64,000 bases of DNA from an uncultured Bacteroidaceae bacterium (lineage in GTDB: Bacteria > Bacteroidota > Bacteroidia > Bacteroidales > Bacteroidaceae), in the NCBI GenBank assembly GCA_905234735.1, contig CAJOJA010000004.1, positions 41,022-105,021 on the forward strand, in the 5' to 3' direction. Below the pieces are notes generated by a model, which was not told the DNA's origin, ran no database searches, and worked only from the letters and a program-made list of their open reading frames with translations. Positions 18,393 to 27,758 of the stretch are shown here, in pieces. A program made the position numbers and the translations under genes. The stretch's first letter is position 1, and every line of letters begins with the position of its first letter.

Positions 18393-20534
18393 TTATTCGT
18401 TTTGCGGATGCAAATACCAGTCGGCATTCTTCTTTCCCTTGCTCTTTGACCATTCGATAAACTCGGGGAAGAACGTGTCGATGGGCTTGGACTCGTTATC
18501 ACGCTTCAGGATGTTGTCGGTGAAATAATCTATCCTTGCATTAGCCATATAGAAGGCAAAGGGATAGTCCTCAGAACTAATATAGTATCTCTTGGCATTG
18601 ACGTTCGATGCGTCGCTGCCTTTTCCGAAGTAGCTCTTGTCCATTTTGCTGGTAGGAGCCTCGTAAGGGATGTGCACTTCCCATCGGCTTTCCTTGCCAT
18701 CCTTTATCTCGTCACGATACAAGAAGGGTTGAATGCTTGCAATATTCTCTATGCTTTGAGGGGTGCTATAGGTGAGTTCAAAGATATACGTGCTTCCCAG
18801 TTCACCCGTAATGTTGGAAGTCAGGTAGTATGCTTCGCCATCATAGTCGAATTGGGCAGCAGAGGCGGTATTGTTTTTGGCTGCCTTCTTCATTTCAATG
18901 GTGGTCGGTTTTGTCTTGAATACCAGTCGGGCGGCCAGTCCACTGACGTCACTCACAAAGTTCTGGTATGTGGTGAGGCTGATAGTCTGTTTGCTGATTT
19001 TGCCACCAGTGAAAGTCAATTCCTGAGTGTAATCCAACATGACGTCGTTCATGTCGTAGTCGGCTTTTTGGGGCCAACGGTCTTCAAATGCATATACGCC
19101 AGATATTGTGGTTTTGTCTTTTTCCACATCATTTAAACCCAAAAAGACGTTGGCAGGGTTAAGTGAGAAAATCAAGTCGTTATAGTCTGTGTCGTCACAT
19201 GCATCCTCGAACGCCATGATACAATATTTGGTGTTGTCTGAAGCTGTGTACGAAAACATTGCGGTACGGGCTTCGCCGTTTGGATTGGGTTTCTTGAAGG
19301 TTTTTCCTGAGAAAGGCTCTGCAAATGACATGCCTTCGGTAGAAGATACCCAAATATTCTGTGCGGTTTTATACGTTTTTGTGCAAAATTCATCGCCCAT
19401 CATCCCCCAACCATTCGTCCTCATGAGAAAGCCAATCTTGGTTCCTTTAGGAAATTTTGTAGTTGCGCCGGAGTAGTCATTATTAGCGATATTAGGATAG
19501 TACATCAACTGAATGACATCACCACGTATCATTCCTATATTTCCCTTATAAGTAGTTTGTTTGCTGTTGTCGTCACCATATCTTTTGCCATCTTGTGTAT
19601 TGGGGAATAGCATTATGGGGTTCAGGTCCATGCGGTCAGTTGGCTTAGTACCCTCGGTATAGTAGTAATAGGCGAGTGAACTGTTCCAACACGTAAAACT
19701 ACCCAATGCCGTGATGGTGACTTCAGATTCCTCTTTGAGTGTAACGTCAGCAGAGGTGCGATAGTGTGAATTATCGATGCCAGTATTATTTGGAAGAATA
19801 TTACATACCTCATTATACATGTCATCAACCTCTTTCTGAGAGAGCACCAGCCCCGGTGTTGTAACCTTTGTCTTGTCCAGCAAATAGTCAACAGGGTGAC
19901 CGCTGGCAGTGTTCCAATGACCTAATGGCGTATGCCACGTATTATAAACCTGCGTACTTGTTGCATTTCCACTAGAGTTCACTTTGTAGCCTGTGCTTAT
20001 CAGTTTACCTAACTCGTTGGTCGGTTCTCCCTCCCAAGTGGCGCGTGTGGCGCGTGTCGGATAATAAATATCCATGGTTGTTCCGTCATTTTTTACCACA
20101 ACCTTAGCCTCATTATTGACCACTTCAACAATGGAATGATCAAAGCCAATGGCAAGATTACCTGTCACGATGTGCAATACCTTGGCATAGGATGGCAAAG
20201 TGAGGGTTTGGTCGAACTTGCCGTTATCGTCGGTATAGAGTTCGATAAGGGGCTTAATGTTTTCGTTCAAGTGCTCGTAATCTGTGTTTTTGCCAACTAT
20301 GGGGTTGGTGGCATAAACACTGAATTTCACAGGACCAAGGGTTTCAAAGTCGGAGTAGTCCACAATCAGGTCTACTTCCTGAGTGGTGGAGAAATCGAAC
20401 ATGTTGCCTTCCTTCTGTGTGGCTGTCTGGTTCTTGTCCGAGAAAAAATCATCGGTGTCTTTGCATGATGATGCCATGAAAAGAATACATGCAAATGTGC
20501 ATGCTCTCGCCAGGAATGTAGCGGGATTTGTCAT
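18393..20534 (-). CDS. LruC domain-containing lipoprotein
   Basis: 713 residues. The lipobox LFMASSC marks a lipoprotein; the Cys is at about residue 24. After an N-terminal beta domain (VDLIVDYSDFETLGPVKFSVYATNP), the central part has a DUF4114-like segment with YCIMAFEDACDDTDYNDLIFSL. The LruC/DUF4842 segment contains GVYAFEDRWPQKADYDMNDVMLDY; these acidic DxDxND motifs suggest Ca2+ binding. LruC proteins are surface or outer-membrane lipoproteins of Bacteroidetes and Leptospira with no firm biochemical role. It is a single-gene unit with its own promoter and terminator. A second LruC-type lipoprotein lies at 30822-32708, where it is inside the polysaccharide locus. Confidence 0.87.
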   Translation of the reverse strand: MTNPATFLARACTFACILFMASSCKDTDDFFSDKNQTATQKEGNMFDFSTTQEVDLIVDYSDFETLGPVKFSVYATNPIVGKNTDYEHLNENIKPLIELYTDDNGKFDQTLTLPSYAKVLHIVTGNLAIGFDHSIVEVVNNEAKVVVKNDGTTMDIYYPTRATRATWEGEPTNELGKLISTGYKVNSSGNATSTQVYNTWHTPLGHWNTASGHPVDYLLDKTKVTTPGLVLSQKEVDDMYNEVCNILPNNTGIDNSHYRTSADVTLKEESEVTITALGSFTCWNSSLAYYYYTEGTKPTDRMDLNPIMLFPNTQDGKRYGDDNSKQTTYKGNIGMIRGDVIQLMYYPNIANNDYSGATTKFPKGTKIGFLMRTNGWGMMGDEFCTKTYKTAQNIWVSSTEGMSFAEPFSGKTFKKPNPNGEARTAMFSYTASDNTKYCIMAFEDACDDTDYNDLIFSLNPANVFLGLNDVEKDKTTISGVYAFEDRWPQKADYDMNDVMLDYTQELTFTGGKISKQTISLTTYQNFVSDVSGLAARLVFKTKPTTIEMKKAAKNNTASAAQFDYDGEAYYLTSNITGELGSTYIFELTYSTPQSIENIASIQPFLYRDEIKDGKESRWEVHIPYEAPTSKMDKSYFGKGSDASNVNAKRYYISSEDYPFAFYMANARIDYFTDNILKRDNESKPIDTFFPEFIEWSKSKGKKNADWYLHPQNE

Positions 20535-20564
20535 AGTTTTAGTTAATTATTGGTTATCTGGTTG

Positions 20565-20596
20565 CAAAAATAAGGAATAGTTTCCATTTTTCCAAA
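20565..20596 (-). promoter_or_regulatory. Promoter of the LruC lipoprotein gene
   Basis: Minus strand: TTTG (20593-20596), 20 bp, TATTTTTG (20565-20572). The ATG at 20534 follows 30 bp later. Confidence 0.75.
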
Positions 20597-20659
20597 TATA
20601 ATATTCATTTTTTTAATAGGAAAAGCATTGCATTGCCGGCTTAATCCGATGCACTCCCT

Positions 20660-20851
20660 TCACTCTACGTATCCAGTGTTCTGGCTTATAGCACCTTTGG
20701 TAAAGCGGACTTCATAGTCGGGCACGGGCAGGTTCCATCGGTTCTTGGCAATGGCACCCAGCCGAAGGTCACCCAATAGGTTGTCTGTTCGCATCAAATC
20801 CCATCGATACTGCCCCTCGTAGGCCAGTTCCAGACGGCGTTCTCTCAGTAT
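20660..20851 (-). pseudogene. C-terminal remnant of a SusD/RagB-family lipoprotein gene
   Basis: Minus-strand translation gives 63 codons ending in TGA: ILRERRLELAYEGQYRWDLM..., then IAKNRWNLPVPDYEVRF and the end KGAISQNTGY. This is the conserved SusD C-terminus (RERR.ELA.EG.R..DL.R, and ...P.P..E...N). An in-frame TAA lies directly before the first codon, and no SusD N-terminus or SusC partner is nearby. It sits in the 341-bp gap between the LruC gene and the outer-membrane protein gene, which otherwise holds only the LruC promoter. It is a decayed leftover of a polysaccharide-utilisation locus. Confidence 0.85.
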
Positions 20852-20875
20852 TTAATGAGTTGATAAATATTCCGA

Positions 20876-21532
20876 TTATAGTGTGAATTCGATGCCGACA
20901 ATGAATCGCGGGTGCTTTTCCAGGAACTTGTCGCCCCAGACATAGAAGCTCCATTTCCTGAACGTATAGTAGAGGCCTGCGGTAATGTTGATTTTCTGGT
21001 CAAACAGCCAGGAGTGATTGATACCTGCCATGGGGGTGATGGAATGGCCTTCTTTTTTGAAGGGGACCGTATAGCCCAGATACTCGTAGTTGTAGAAGGT
21101 GTTGTCTGCTCCGTTCTTTACGACCCACCACGTGTTGGAACACCAGAAGAGGCGGCCGTCTCTCGTGAGAGCACCGTTTGTGTAGAGTGCGTTTGTAAGG
21201 TACGAGAACCGGAAACTGTCGTTCAGGTTGAATGAAGGCGTAATCTGTGCACCGATGTTAATCCATTTGTTGATAGTCCGACCATAGCGGACGAGTGCAC
21301 CCCAGTAGGCACAGTGCGGACCCGTATAGAGATCGATGCCTGTGGCAAAGTCTGCTCCTAGTCCGTATTGGAAGGTGGTGTAAGTCTCCAGGTGATTGAT
21401 GCCAGGTCGGCATTTCACCGACGAGTAGCCATACATCTTGTTCTTGTCGGTGACACCTGCGAAATAAGGCAGCTGGGCAAAGGCGTGAACGGAGAACAAC
21501 AGCCCCACTGCGATGACTACATAATGCTTCAT
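20876..21532 (-). CDS. Small outer-membrane beta-barrel protein at the end of the sensor operon
   Basis: 218 residues from the ATG at 21532, which starts a clean signal peptide (MKHYVVIAVGLLFSVHAFAQ). An in-frame ATG at 21565 overlaps the previous stop as ATGA, so coupled initiation there, with 11 more residues, is also possible. The mature part has about eight to ten amphipathic strands rich in Tyr and Trp (YGLGADFATGIDLYTG, NIGAQITPSFNL, ITAGLYYTFRKWSFYVW) and ends in VGIEFTL, a barrel-type C-terminus. No family recognised. Being last in the sensor operon suggests a surface component of the same response, but this is inference. Confidence 0.7.
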   Translation of the reverse strand: MKHYVVIAVGLLFSVHAFAQLPYFAGVTDKNKMYGYSSVKCRPGINHLETYTTFQYGLGADFATGIDLYTGPHCAYWGALVRYGRTINKWINIGAQITPSFNLNDSFRFSYLTNALYTNGALTRDGRLFWCSNTWWVVKNGADNTFYNYEYLGYTVPFKKEGHSITPMAGINHSWLFDQKINITAGLYYTFRKWSFYVWGDKFLEKHPRFIVGIEFTL

Positions 21533-21561
21533 GGCTTTTTTCAATGTGAATATCAAAATGC

Positions 21562-23454
21562 TCATTTAGGCATCTTCAATATAATGCGGCAGCCCTGCTG
21601 ATATGCTGTGTCCAGGATGACTTCTCCGCCGAGGCTGGTGATGTGGCGCTTGACGAGCGGAAGACCGATGCCGAGGCCTTGCGATTCCATGTCTAATTTC
21701 ATGAAGGGCTGGGTAAATAGGGGCTGTGAATCTTTGGGCATGCCTGGTCCCACATCCTCGATGATGAAGCAGACCTCAGTGTCCGACTGAGTGATGCGGA
21801 ATGTGATGTGTTTGCCGTCGGAGAATTTGACCGCGTTGAGGATGATTTCACAAAGCGACCGCTTGAAATAGATTTGGCTGGTCAGGATGCACGCATCGTC
21901 CGGCAACTCGGACTCGAAGTGCGCTTCCATTGTCGGGTTAAGGTCACGAATATATGCTATACTTTCCTTTGCAATTTGGTTGCAAGACACTTCGTCGTTC
22001 CGTGCATCTTTTTCCTCGTTGGAAGCTCCTTCGGTAGAACTGTCGTAAAGCATGGCCACACGGCGGCTGAGACGGGCGGCATTGAGTTTCATGGTTTCAG
22101 CAACGCTACCCATATTTTTCCGAGAGACAAGGTTGTCCAACACCACATGGGTCAGGCCATCGATGACGTCCAGCGGCGTCTTTATCTGACGCAGTATGTG
22201 TCGGAAGAGCACGTGTTTCTCCTCCATCGATTTCTCTGCCAGTTGGGTCGCCTGCTCCAGTTCCTCGTTCTCTTTATTGAGTTGTTCGGTCATTCGACAG
22301 ATGCTTTCATCGCGGGAGACTATCGCCTCCTGCATCAAGGCGAAGGCATTCTGCAGTTTCGAGATGACATCCTTACGGTCGGAGCGCTCTATCACCTCGT
22401 CGTATTGGCCGTTGGAAATCTTCTTCGTGGCCTCCATAAGCTGATTGAGGGGGCGCATGTTGTTCCTGACGACAATGAATGCCAGCCATACGATGAGGAA
22501 CAGCCCGACAACGACCAGCCCAATGACGAGATAGAACAGATGATAGAAGTCTATCAGCACCTCATCGTCATGACATACCAAAGCGAGACTCCAAGGGGCT
22601 CCGGGCACAGGCGCATAGCAGACATGATATTTCACGCCGTTCTTGACGACATGCATGATGCCCTGTTTCCCGGCTATCATCTCTTGTCCTAATGTGATTA
22701 CGTCGGGATTCTGAATTGGATCGATGTCGGAGAAGATGGTTTTCCGGAAGAGAAGGCTGGCTTGTGGATGCAGGAGGAAGCGTCCGTCGGCACCGAGGAG
22801 CATGTAGTAGGCACTGGGGAAGGGAAGGTCGGTGTCGCGGATGAGTTCTGTCAGTTTGGTGAAGGAGAAGTCGGTGGAGACAACACCCTCTATCCGGTCT
22901 CCGTGTGGCCGCAAAGGTCTGCTGTAGGAACACACGGCATCCGTGGTACTGACGTAGGCCTCATTGAAATCGCTGAAGGGATCGACCCAACATGCCCTGC
23001 CGGATTGTATGGCCGCCTGATACCAAACCCTGTCGGTATAATCGAAGTCCGGTTCAACCATCGTCAGGATAGTGTCCCCCTCGTTGACGGTATAGACCGA
23101 GAAATAGCGTCCGCCTTGCGGCAGTGCATCGGGTTCTGTGGACACCGTGCAACTGTAAACGCTGCCGTTGAGACTCACGATACGGCGCGACAGGGCCTGC
23201 AACGATTCGGGATTGAAATTCTCCTCCAAAAGCCATGCATTCGAGTTGGCAGCTGTCTCTATGGCACTCATGAAAATGACCATATGCTGCATGGTCGTGT
23301 TGAGAATGCTGGACGTACGCTCCAAGGCCTTCTCGTGCAGGAGCACTCGCACATGACTGAAGAAGGAACTCAAGCACACAACGAAGAGTGGGAACGCTAA
23401 CAGGAAGATAGCGAGGAAAATCTTTTTGGAAAGTATTTGATGGACCTTACTCAT
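21562..23454 (-). CDS. dCache-HAMP sensor kinase-like protein lacking the H-box histidine
   Basis: 630 residues from the ATG at 23454; the longer frame to 23613 lies inside the previous gene. An N-terminal membrane helix (IFLAIFLLAFPLFVVCLSSFF) is followed by a periplasmic double-Cache region (WYQAAIQSGRACWVDPFSDFNEAYVSTTDAVCSY; FPSAYYMLLGADGRFLLHP), a second helix (FYLVIGLVVVGLFLIVWLAFIVV), HAMP, coiled coil, HisKA-like and HATPase. The H-box is ILRQIKTPLDVIDG, with Arg in place of His and Gln in place of Glu. The ATPase part looks intact: ILNAVKFSDG, DVGPGMP, GLGIGLPLV. It may bind ATP but cannot use the usual phosphorylation site. Its start overlaps the previous stop by 8 bp. Confidence 0.85.
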   Translation of the reverse strand: MSKVHQILSKKIFLAIFLLAFPLFVVCLSSFFSHVRVLLHEKALERTSSILNTTMQHMVIFMSAIETAANSNAWLLEENFNPESLQALSRRIVSLNGSVYSCTVSTEPDALPQGGRYFSVYTVNEGDTILTMVEPDFDYTDRVWYQAAIQSGRACWVDPFSDFNEAYVSTTDAVCSYSRPLRPHGDRIEGVVSTDFSFTKLTELIRDTDLPFPSAYYMLLGADGRFLLHPQASLLFRKTIFSDIDPIQNPDVITLGQEMIAGKQGIMHVVKNGVKYHVCYAPVPGAPWSLALVCHDDEVLIDFYHLFYLVIGLVVVGLFLIVWLAFIVVRNNMRPLNQLMEATKKISNGQYDEVIERSDRKDVISKLQNAFALMQEAIVSRDESICRMTEQLNKENEELEQATQLAEKSMEEKHVLFRHILRQIKTPLDVIDGLTHVVLDNLVSRKNMGSVAETMKLNAARLSRRVAMLYDSSTEGASNEEKDARNDEVSCNQIAKESIAYIRDLNPTMEAHFESELPDDACILTSQIYFKRSLCEIILNAVKFSDGKHITFRITQSDTEVCFIIEDVGPGMPKDSQPLFTQPFMKLDMESQGLGIGLPLVKRHITSLGGEVILDTAYQQGCRIILKMPK

Positions 23455-24937
23455 GGCTGTCCTCCTTTCCCACCTCGTTCTCCGAGGTGTTAAACATTTG
23501 ATTGAGTTGTCCGAGAATAGCCTCTCTCTGCCTTCTGATGGTTTCCACTTCGTGCTGAGCCTCTTCCTGACTGATGTTTTGAGGATTGTCACAAAGAGCG
23601 TCGACACTGGCACTGATGGCCTGGGAATGTGTCATCATCTGCTTGGACACCTTGTTCAGGATGTCCGTATTCACGTGCTCGTTCTCCTGAATCTGCTCGA
23701 GGGCCTTGCGTAGCGATTTTTGGCGTTCGCGAAGCTCAGATGTCAGTTTCTCCTGTTCATCGACCCTGGCGAGCAGCGCATCCTGCATATGCTTGAAGTG
23801 TCTTTGGAACTCACCGATTTCGTCCATGCGGCGTGTCTTGGGTATTTCCTCATCGTAACTGCCATCGGCAATTTCCTCTGCCACTTGAGTAAGCCTGCGC
23901 AGCGGTTTCGTCTGCTGACGGATGACAATACGGGTAAACAAGAAGAACAGCAGCAGTCCAATGGCTGAGATACTCAGGACTGAAAGAAACAGTTCATTGA
24001 GTGGTGCGGTAATGTCCTCCTTCGGATAGATGAGGCAGATGCTCCAATTGATGTTGTATAGTTTGTGTCCCTGCTCGTTGGTGCGGAAGAAAGGCTTGTA
24101 GAATGCATAATACTCCTTTCCCTGTTCACGGAAGGATTTATAGCCTGACTTGCCAGAGAGTATGGCGTTGGCGGTAGAAAGCATGGCCGTGTCGGCATCC
24201 TCCTCGATAGACGTATAAATCGTCTGGCCATTTAACTTATTGTGGTCTGGATGTATGAGGTATGAACCATCACTGTCCAACAGCATACTGTAGCTGTGGG
24301 ACGAAGGCTTGGCCTTCTGCACGACTTGCGAGAACAGGTCCATCGACACCTCTACGACAATAACGGCCGCAACTATGCCGTTACCGAAACGAATCGGTAT
24401 GCAGTAGAGCATGAGCGGCACATCATCATCTCTGCGGTCCTTCTTGGGAACCATCCAGAATATCTGGCCCGATTTTGACGGGTCAACATACCAGGCCTGT
24501 TCCATATAGGGCTTGTCGCTGTAGCGGTTTGAAGTGACGAGGTCCGAAGAATCGAATTTCCTACGATGTGTATATACCAGGAAACGGTTCTTGTCAGCGG
24601 TACTTTGGGGACTGAGGGCTATGGCACAGCCGTAGATATAGGGATTGCTTTCCACCATCTCACGAGTATAGGTTTCGAAGCGGTCGTGTTCACTGAAATG
24701 CATTATCATATCATAATAGATGTTGCCTGTTGTCTGTTCCACGCTTCGAAGGATGTTTTCTACTCGCAGTGTTGTGGCCTCCAGCATCAGTTCAGCATTT
24801 TGCACAGCCTCCTGTTTCAGGGTTTGGCGCGATTGGTGGAAAATTATAGCCATCGACACCACAAGCAGCAGAATGACTCCGACAACGATAACCGTGTTAA
24901 GCCTGAGTGATGGTGGGGCGAAGATTTTCTTTCTCAT
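23447..24937 (-). CDS. dCache-HAMP membrane sensor without an output domain
   Basis: 496 residues. Membrane helix (VIVVGVILLLVVSMAII), periplasmic double-Cache domain (about residues 45-300; AWYVDPSKSGQIFWMVPKKDRR and HSYSMLLDSDGSYLIHPD are typical), second helix (LSVLSISAIGLLLFFLFTRIVI), HAMP (RLTQVAEEIADGSYDEEIP) and a long coiled coil to the C-terminus. There is no HisKA, HATPase, PP2C or GGDEF domain. The N-terminal half resembles the sensor half of RsbU-like phosphatases. It is probably a receptor subunit that works by contact with neighbours. It overlaps the next gene by 8 bp (ATGAGTAA). Confidence 0.85.
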   Translation of the reverse strand: MRKKIFAPPSLRLNTVIVVGVILLLVVSMAIIFHQSRQTLKQEAVQNAELMLEATTLRVENILRSVEQTTGNIYYDMIMHFSEHDRFETYTREMVESNPYIYGCAIALSPQSTADKNRFLVYTHRRKFDSSDLVTSNRYSDKPYMEQAWYVDPSKSGQIFWMVPKKDRRDDDVPLMLYCIPIRFGNGIVAAVIVVEVSMDLFSQVVQKAKPSSHSYSMLLDSDGSYLIHPDHNKLNGQTIYTSIEEDADTAMLSTANAILSGKSGYKSFREQGKEYYAFYKPFFRTNEQGHKLYNINWSICLIYPKEDITAPLNELFLSVLSISAIGLLLFFLFTRIVIRQQTKPLRRLTQVAEEIADGSYDEEIPKTRRMDEIGEFQRHFKHMQDALLARVDEQEKLTSELRERQKSLRKALEQIQENEHVNTDILNKVSKQMMTHSQAISASVDALCDNPQNISQEEAQHEVETIRRQREAILGQLNQMFNTSENEVGKEDSHE

Positions 24938-24967
24938 AAATAACTTTATTAAAGATGTCTGAAGACT

Positions 24968-25969
24968 TTATCGAAGGACACGCCGACAGACCAGCCAGAC
25001 AATAAACAAGCCTATGACCGTGAGCAATAAGAGGATGCCGCCCACAGGAATTAATGGCTGCCAAATATCATGTACGGGCACGACGACGGCTAATGCCCAG
25101 TCGATAAATTCTATGGGGCCGTAATACACCTTACATGCGACACCGTTCACGTTCAAGTCTGCAATACCGCTTCTTTTCTGCGCCATATCTTTGAGAATTT
25201 CCCGGTCACCGATAATTAACGCCTTGTCTTCGGGATTCGCGAGACAGGAACCGTCCTCGTCAAGAATGACGGAATAGTAGCCCAAGTGTTTGAACAGGGG
25301 GACGTTGTTCAACAGGCTGTTGTCCTTGCTGGTCTCATCGACCCATGCCAATTCCTTGGCCAGCCACTCGAACTTAATGTCGGCACCGCAGACACAGGCC
25401 AATTGCCCCTTATCGGTGTAGATGGGCTTGACGTACGTACAATAGTGGCCACTCATGCTGGTGCCGTCGTAGTAAAAGTAGGGTTCGGACCAGAAGGTCT
25501 TGCCCGTCTTCTTTGCATGGATGTACCACGGCGACCGGGTATAGTTGTGGCGTGCCGAACCTACTTGCTTATACTCGAATCCCGTGACATCGGGTTGGTA
25601 AATGTACGGTTCAAACCATGTTCCTTTGTCAGGGAAGAAGTCCAGTTCGAAGGCTGCGAAATAGCCTCGCGTATCCATGTTCAGGTTGGCATCGTTCTTC
25701 AATGCTGCAATCACCTCCTCCGAACTATGCAGGTGGCTTCTCACTTCATCGAAGATGTTTAGGGCATTCAACTCTACGCCTCGGATGGTCTTGGCCACCT
25801 TTTCCGAGGATACGTTCCTGATGCCGATGTATCGTGCATTAGCCTCTGCCATCAAAACTTGATAACATATCACAAAAGACACGGATGCAATGGCTGCGAA
25901 CCCTGCCAGCACAGCGAGCAGTATGTTACGCATCGGCTTGCGGGATGTTTTTATCGTTTTCTCTTCCAC
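24968..25969 (-). CDS. Stand-alone dCache membrane sensor
   Basis: 333 residues. A GTG at 25969 is the longest start; the ATG at 25933 (MRNILLAVLAGF) is an alternative. One membrane helix, a double-Cache domain (NYTRSPWYIHAKKTGKTFWSEPYFYYDG; YYSVILDEDGSCLANPED) and a second helix (GGILLLLTVIGLFIVWLVC) that ends in CRRVLR and stop. Nothing cytoplasmic follows, so it is a receptor with no HAMP or output. The stop is not followed by any coding remnant, since the next gene starts 30 bp on, so this looks like a natural architecture. It sits in the middle of the sensor operon. Confidence 0.8.
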   Translation of the reverse strand: MEEKTIKTSRKPMRNILLAVLAGFAAIASVSFVICYQVLMAEANARYIGIRNVSSEKVAKTIRGVELNALNIFDEVRSHLHSSEEVIAALKNDANLNMDTRGYFAAFELDFFPDKGTWFEPYIYQPDVTGFEYKQVGSARHNYTRSPWYIHAKKTGKTFWSEPYFYYDGTSMSGHYCTYVKPIYTDKGQLACVCGADIKFEWLAKELAWVDETSKDNSLLNNVPLFKHLGYYSVILDEDGSCLANPEDKALIIGDREILKDMAQKRSGIADLNVNGVACKVYYGPIEFIDWALAVVVPVHDIWQPLIPVGGILLLLTVIGLFIVWLVCRRVLR

Positions 25970-26011
25970 TTACTATTCGGTTAACGTTTTATTTCCTTCG
26001 TTGAGAAGCGT

Positions 26012-27664
26012 TCATAGGTTAAAGGCTCCATCCCCCCCGTTTTTAAGATTATTTAACATATCGGTGGGGTCTTTAGGAAGCTCGCAACAGAAGCGTGTGC
26101 CGTTGGTGTATTCTGCATCGTACCAGATGCGCCCCAGAAGCAGGCGTGTGATGGACTGGCAGATATTGAAGTTCATGCCAACGTAGCGTATCTTATTACC
26201 CTGCTCGGAAAACATACCGATGATGTTTGTTGTCGGTTTATTACCGAATCCGGCACTGGTGTCCGTGACGCTGAACAGGACATTCTCTCCGGCATCGGCG
26301 CAAACCAGTTTGATAGAACCCTCCTGCGTAAAGCGTGCGGAGTAGTGGAGCAGGTGTGTCAGTAACTTCTTCAAGGCATCGGGCTCGCTCTTCATCTCAA
26401 AATCGTCAGGGAATTCCGTGATGAACATGACTGTGACACTTCTATGGCAGAGGGACTGTGTGGCACCAGCCAGGCGGTTGCACATTTCGTTCAGCTGAAC
26501 CGGCGAGGAGAGCGACAGTTCCGTCTTACTTTCATAAAACGACAGCTCGTTCAAGTCCGTGAGTGCCCGTTCTGCGTCTTTCCGTTCGTAAACCAACAAC
26601 ATATTGTCCTGGCGGAGTTTCCGAATCAGTCGGCGCCCTCTCAGGGTGAAGAAGAACAAAACCACAAATGCTGCGATTCCTACTGCTATGTAGAAACGTG
26701 TGCGCAAACGAGCGTTTTCCTTTTCAAGCAAATGCTGCTCCAGTGCCTGGCGGTTGTCGTTCATCTGCGTGAAATAGGAGGATACGGTGCTGCTGTGGGA
26801 TTCCTGCGTGATGGAATCGCTAAGATGCTTGTACTTCAACATATAGTTGTAGGCATTCGCATCGTCACCCATGCGGTGGTAAATGAGAGCTTTCCGCTCT
26901 GCGCTTTTCACCTCCTCAAGCTGATCCGATAGTTGCAGTGCCTGATGATAATCTCCGTTGATGATGTGGTAATTCACGTCAATGAGCGTTTTCAGGGAAC
27001 TGAGACTGTCGGAATTCTGCAGGAGTACCATTTCGTCATGGATACGGTTGAACTCGTCCTTGTCGTTATTGTCGAAAGCTATCTGGCAGAGATAGGATAG
27101 TGCTTTGCCCTTGTGGATGGGATCCACGTTCGATTCTTTCACAATCTGACGGGCAAAACGCACACAGGTCTTGGTGTCCTTGCGATGGTTGGCAATCTTC
27201 ATGAGTTCCTGCAGGTCTTCGGCGGCACTCTCGCTGGGGAAGTGTCTGTGATGGAACTCCACAGCATTCAGGAAAGCCTCTTCTGCTGCCGCGTAGTCCT
27301 GCTTTTGTAACAAAATCGAGGCTTCGGCGTGCAGCGCAGCATATTCACCGTAGATGCTGCCGTTTTCGTGTGCATCGTCCTTGATTTCCTTTGCGATTTC
27401 AAGCGCCTGCCGATAGTTATGCTGTGTAGCTTCGTAGATGCCCTGATAGCCCCAGGCAGAGTAGTACATCCTCTCGTCTCCCACATCCTTGCTGGCCTCT
27501 CTCAACTGGTTGGTGATGCTGAAGAACTTGTCACGGTCTTCGCTGTTGAAGTAAGTCCGCATTTTTGCTTTGAGCTGCTCGATGTCGTCTGGTGAGACGC
27601 CACACTGAGCTGTGCAGCAAAACAGGACAGCCAGCAGTGTCAGCAAATAACGTTTTATCTTCAT
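26012..27664 (-). CDS. TPR-repeat sensor with degenerate histidine-kinase-type ATPase domain
   Basis: 550 residues from the ATG at 27664 (signal peptide MKIKRYLLTLLAVLFCCTAQ); the frame extends seven codons further upstream to 27685 without a better start. A periplasmic TPR-like helical array covers about residues 25-310, then a membrane helix (FYIAVGIAAFVVLFFFTL), a coiled coil and an HATPase-like C-terminus. The N-box region reads LLTHLLHYSARFTQEGSI without the Mg-binding Asn. The G1 box is DTSAGF instead of DxGxG, and no H-box is visible. It is therefore likely a pseudokinase. It is first of five genes spaced by 42 bp, 30 bp and then overlaps, with its own -7 box. Confidence 0.8.
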   Translation of the reverse strand: MKIKRYLLTLLAVLFCCTAQCGVSPDDIEQLKAKMRTYFNSEDRDKFFSITNQLREASKDVGDERMYYSAWGYQGIYEATQHNYRQALEIAKEIKDDAHENGSIYGEYAALHAEASILLQKQDYAAAEEAFLNAVEFHHRHFPSESAAEDLQELMKIANHRKDTKTCVRFARQIVKESNVDPIHKGKALSYLCQIAFDNNDKDEFNRIHDEMVLLQNSDSLSSLKTLIDVNYHIINGDYHQALQLSDQLEEVKSAERKALIYHRMGDDANAYNYMLKYKHLSDSITQESHSSTVSSYFTQMNDNRQALEQHLLEKENARLRTRFYIAVGIAAFVVLFFFTLRGRRLIRKLRQDNMLLVYERKDAERALTDLNELSFYESKTELSLSSPVQLNEMCNRLAGATQSLCHRSVTVMFITEFPDDFEMKSEPDALKKLLTHLLHYSARFTQEGSIKLVCADAGENVLFSVTDTSAGFGNKPTTNIIGMFSEQGNKIRYVGMNFNICQSITRLLLGRIWYDAEYTNGTRFCCELPKDPTDMLNNLKNGGDGAFNL

Positions 27665-27693
27665 CTCTTTGTTAAAAAAGACCATTTTGTCCG

Positions 27694-27701
27694 CAAAGAT
27701 A
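27694..27701 (-). promoter_or_regulatory. -7 box of the sensor operon
   Basis: TATCTTTG on the minus strand, 29 bp before the ATG at 27664. It separates this operon from the polysaccharide locus, whose last gene ends at 27759. The -33 region is not well conserved. Confidence 0.55.
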
Positions 27702-27758
27702 CAACTTTTTTTCTAAATTTCCTGCTTTTGCAGCAAGTTTCGTTACTACGTATGAAAA

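Noticed and set aside
20769..20954. 61-codon minus-strand frame between the LruC and outer-membrane protein genes
   Set aside because: It is a different frame of the SusD remnant and runs into the outer-membrane protein gene; no start context.
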